From Bacteroidales bacterium UBA1754 (GTDB taxonomy: Bacteria > Bacteroidota > Bacteroidia > Bacteroidales > Paludibacteraceae): 50,312 bases of DNA. Position numbers and translations under genes: made by a program. Below, one piece after another: positions 48,963 to 50,312 of this stretch (within the stretch, counting starts at the first letter, position 1; the number at the start of each line of letters is the position of its first letter). The stretch lies in contig DCHK01000067.1 in NCBI GenBank assembly GCA_002315615.1, positions 1-50,312 of the forward strand, given 5' to 3'. The notes under the pieces were generated by a model. It did not search any database. It worked only from the letters and a program-made list of their open reading frames with translations, and had not been told where the DNA came from.

Positions 48963-49907
48963 TTACAATCCCAATTTTTCGGAAATTTCGAGCATTTTTT
49001 TGATAGGTTTCACCGCTTGTTTTTGTAGTTTTTCGTCTATCAAAATCTCTGGGGTTTCGTTTTTCAAGCAATTATACAATTTTTCGAGTGTATTTTGTCG
49101 CATAAAATCGCATACATTACAAGCGCAAGTATCATCTTCGGGCGGAGCAGGAATAAATACTTTATCGGCATTCGCCTTTTGCATTTCAAACAAAATTCCA
49201 CTTTCGGTAGCAACAATAAATTCTTTACAATCGTTATTTGTAGCATACTTCAATAAAGCAGCAGTAGAACCAACTTTATCTGCCAATTCAACGATGTTTT
49301 TCTTACATTCGGGATGTACCAAAACTTTGGCATTTGGATAAATTTTCTTCAACGATTTTATTTTTTCAACAGAGAATTTCTCGTGTACGTGGCACGCTCC
49401 GTTCCATAATAACATATTTCTACCCGTAACACTGTTGATATAATTTCCAAGATTTCTATCGGGACCAAAAATAATTTTCTCATCTTTGTCGAAAGTTTCT
49501 ACTATCTGTTTTGCATTGGTAGAAGTAACTACCACATCGGTAAGTGCTTTTACGGCGGCAGTAGTATTTACATACGAAATCACTTTATAACCAGGGTGGT
49601 CTTTAATGAATTTTTCAAATTCATCGGCAGGACAACTATCGGCAAGCGAGCAACCAGCCGAAGCATCGGGTACAAGCACTTTTTTGTTTGGCGAAAGAAT
49701 TTTTGCTGTTTCGCCCATAAAATGCACACCGCAAATTACTATAATATCAGCATCAGTTTTTGCTGCCCATTGCGCCAAAGCCAAACTATCACCCACAAAA
49801 TCGGCTATTTCTTGTATTTCGGTGGCTTGATAGTAGTGCGCCATTATGACAGCATTTTTTTCTTTTTTCAAACGACGAATTTCTTCGATGAAATCTGAAC
49901 TATTCAT
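48963..49907 (-). CDS. nadA: Quinolinate synthase A
   Basis: The 314-residue enzyme condenses iminoaspartate and dihydroxyacetone phosphate to quinolinate for NAD synthesis. Likely [4Fe-4S] ligands are Cys86 (AGCSLAD), Cys172 (WNGACHVHE) and a cysteine in CACNVC (261-266). MAHYYQATEIQEIADFVGDS and VHPEC are also typical. The rest of the de novo NAD pathway (nadB, nadC) is not in the window. The gene starts beside the AT-rich region at the right edge. Its own promoter is not clear to me; no TAnnTTTG stands within the first 60 bp upstream. Confidence 0.97.
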   Translation of the reverse strand: MNSSDFIEEIRRLKKEKNAVIMAHYYQATEIQEIADFVGDSLALAQWAAKTDADIIVICGVHFMGETAKILSPNKKVLVPDASAGCSLADSCPADEFEKFIKDHPGYKVISYVNTTAAVKALTDVVVTSTNAKQIVETFDKDEKIIFGPDRNLGNYINSVTGRNMLLWNGACHVHEKFSVEKIKSLKKIYPNAKVLVHPECKKNIVELADKVGSTAALLKYATNNDCKEFIVATESGILFEMQKANADKVFIPAPPEDDTCACNVCDFMRQNTLEKLYNCLKNETPEILIDEKLQKQAVKPIKKMLEISEKLGL

Positions 49908-50312
49908 ATAAATAATAATTTATAAATTTAAAAAAATTAAATATGATGTTATTGTTATCCTGTTGATAACTGTGAAAACTATTTTATATTTTTCTTGCTA
50001 AAAAGGTTTTTAAGATTAGATATTTACGTTATTAACAAATTATAAATTTATAAAACTTTATTTTTCAATAATTTAAGTAAAAAATAGAAAATTGTTAATT
50101 ATTCACGAAGTTAATATATTTTTGAAGAATGGTTGTTAAAATCGGTCGAAAATTGTGTTGAATATTTTCTCTAATATTTTTTATCAGAACTAATAAAGTT
50201 TAGAAATTTGTTCTATCTAAACGTCTTTTTTAATTTTGCAAGAGTAAAATTTCAAAAGTTTTCAAGTGGTAATTTATAGTTATCAACACATTAGTGTCCA
50301 CTAAAAAATAAA
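49908..50312. other. AT-rich non-coding region with DnaA-box-like sequences (candidate oriC or part of it)
   Basis: No gene is seen in these 405 bp. The DNA is very AT-rich. It contains TTATCAACA on the forward strand (50280-50288), its complement TGTTGATAA (49961-49969) and TTATTCACG (50099-50107). Each is one mismatch from the DnaA-box consensus TTATNCACA. The proximity of three parS sites and mnmG (11-15 kb away) supports an origin-near position. An origin here is an inference; the boxes are few and the region is cut by the window edge. Confidence 0.4.
50207..50238 (+). promoter_or_regulatory. Rightward promoter at the window edge (TTTG-N20-TAATTTTG)
   Basis: TTTG at 50207-50210, a 20-bp spacer and TAATTTTG at 50231-50238. 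It points off the right edge towards an unseen gene. A DnaA-like box lies about 40 bp downstream in the expected leader, which would suit dnaA, but the gene itself is not visible. Confidence 0.55.

Overview
The window looks like a chromosomal segment of a bacterium of the phylum Bacteroidota, most likely order Bacteroidales. Four things point there. Many genes are preceded by the Bacteroidota promoter -7 element TAnnTTTG, and several also have a TTG/TTTG element close to 19 bp upstream. Shine-Dalgarno sequences are largely absent. The largest protein ends in a type-B C-terminal sorting domain of the type IX secretion system (T9SS). The DNA is AT-rich, and the housekeeping proteins resemble Bacteroidales versions.

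Left part (1-22.9 kb): an outer-membrane phosphate-selective-type porin cut by the left edge, a DUF5715 (M15/VanY-like) protein, and one gene of about 20.8 kb for a secreted surface protein of about 6,930 residues. That protein has a signal peptide, a cysteine-rich N-terminal region and two fibronectin type III domains. It then has several hierarchies of Ig-like repeats with periods of 240 bp, 1,230 bp, about 1,490 bp and 705 bp, a lectin-like island, and the T9SS signal. It takes up about 40% of the window.

Middle (23-35 kb): gpmI, tRNA-Lys(UUU), a DUF1846 gene, hisH-hisF without hisA between them, and an operon of a PAP2-like protein, an amino-acid ABC transporter substrate-binding/permease fusion and its ATPase. 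Two of these have odd architecture: the binding domain looks circularly permuted, and the ATPase carries a C-terminal GHKL/RsbW-like domain. Then come comF, topA, a small lipoprotein gene and a rod-shaped structured RNA that I read as a 6S RNA candidate.

Right part (35.7-50.3 kb): mnmG, DUF1810, uvrC, an LpxL-type acyltransferase, a polyprenyl diphosphate synthase, polA, a DUF4143 ATPase between two 74-bp direct repeats, dus, a U32-family gene and nadA. Three copies of the ParB-binding parS palindrome lie exactly 501 bp apart between mnmG and uvrC, the third inside uvrC. The last 400 bp are non-coding and very AT-rich, with DnaA-box-like sequences and a rightward promoter. Together with mnmG and parS this suggests the region is near the chromosomal origin.

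The items most worth a second look are the parS cluster with the putative origin, the DUF4143 unit with its repeats and operator, the fused and permuted transporter, the 6S-like RNA and the repeat dynamics of the giant adhesin. All calls come from reading the sequence; no database search or folding program was run.
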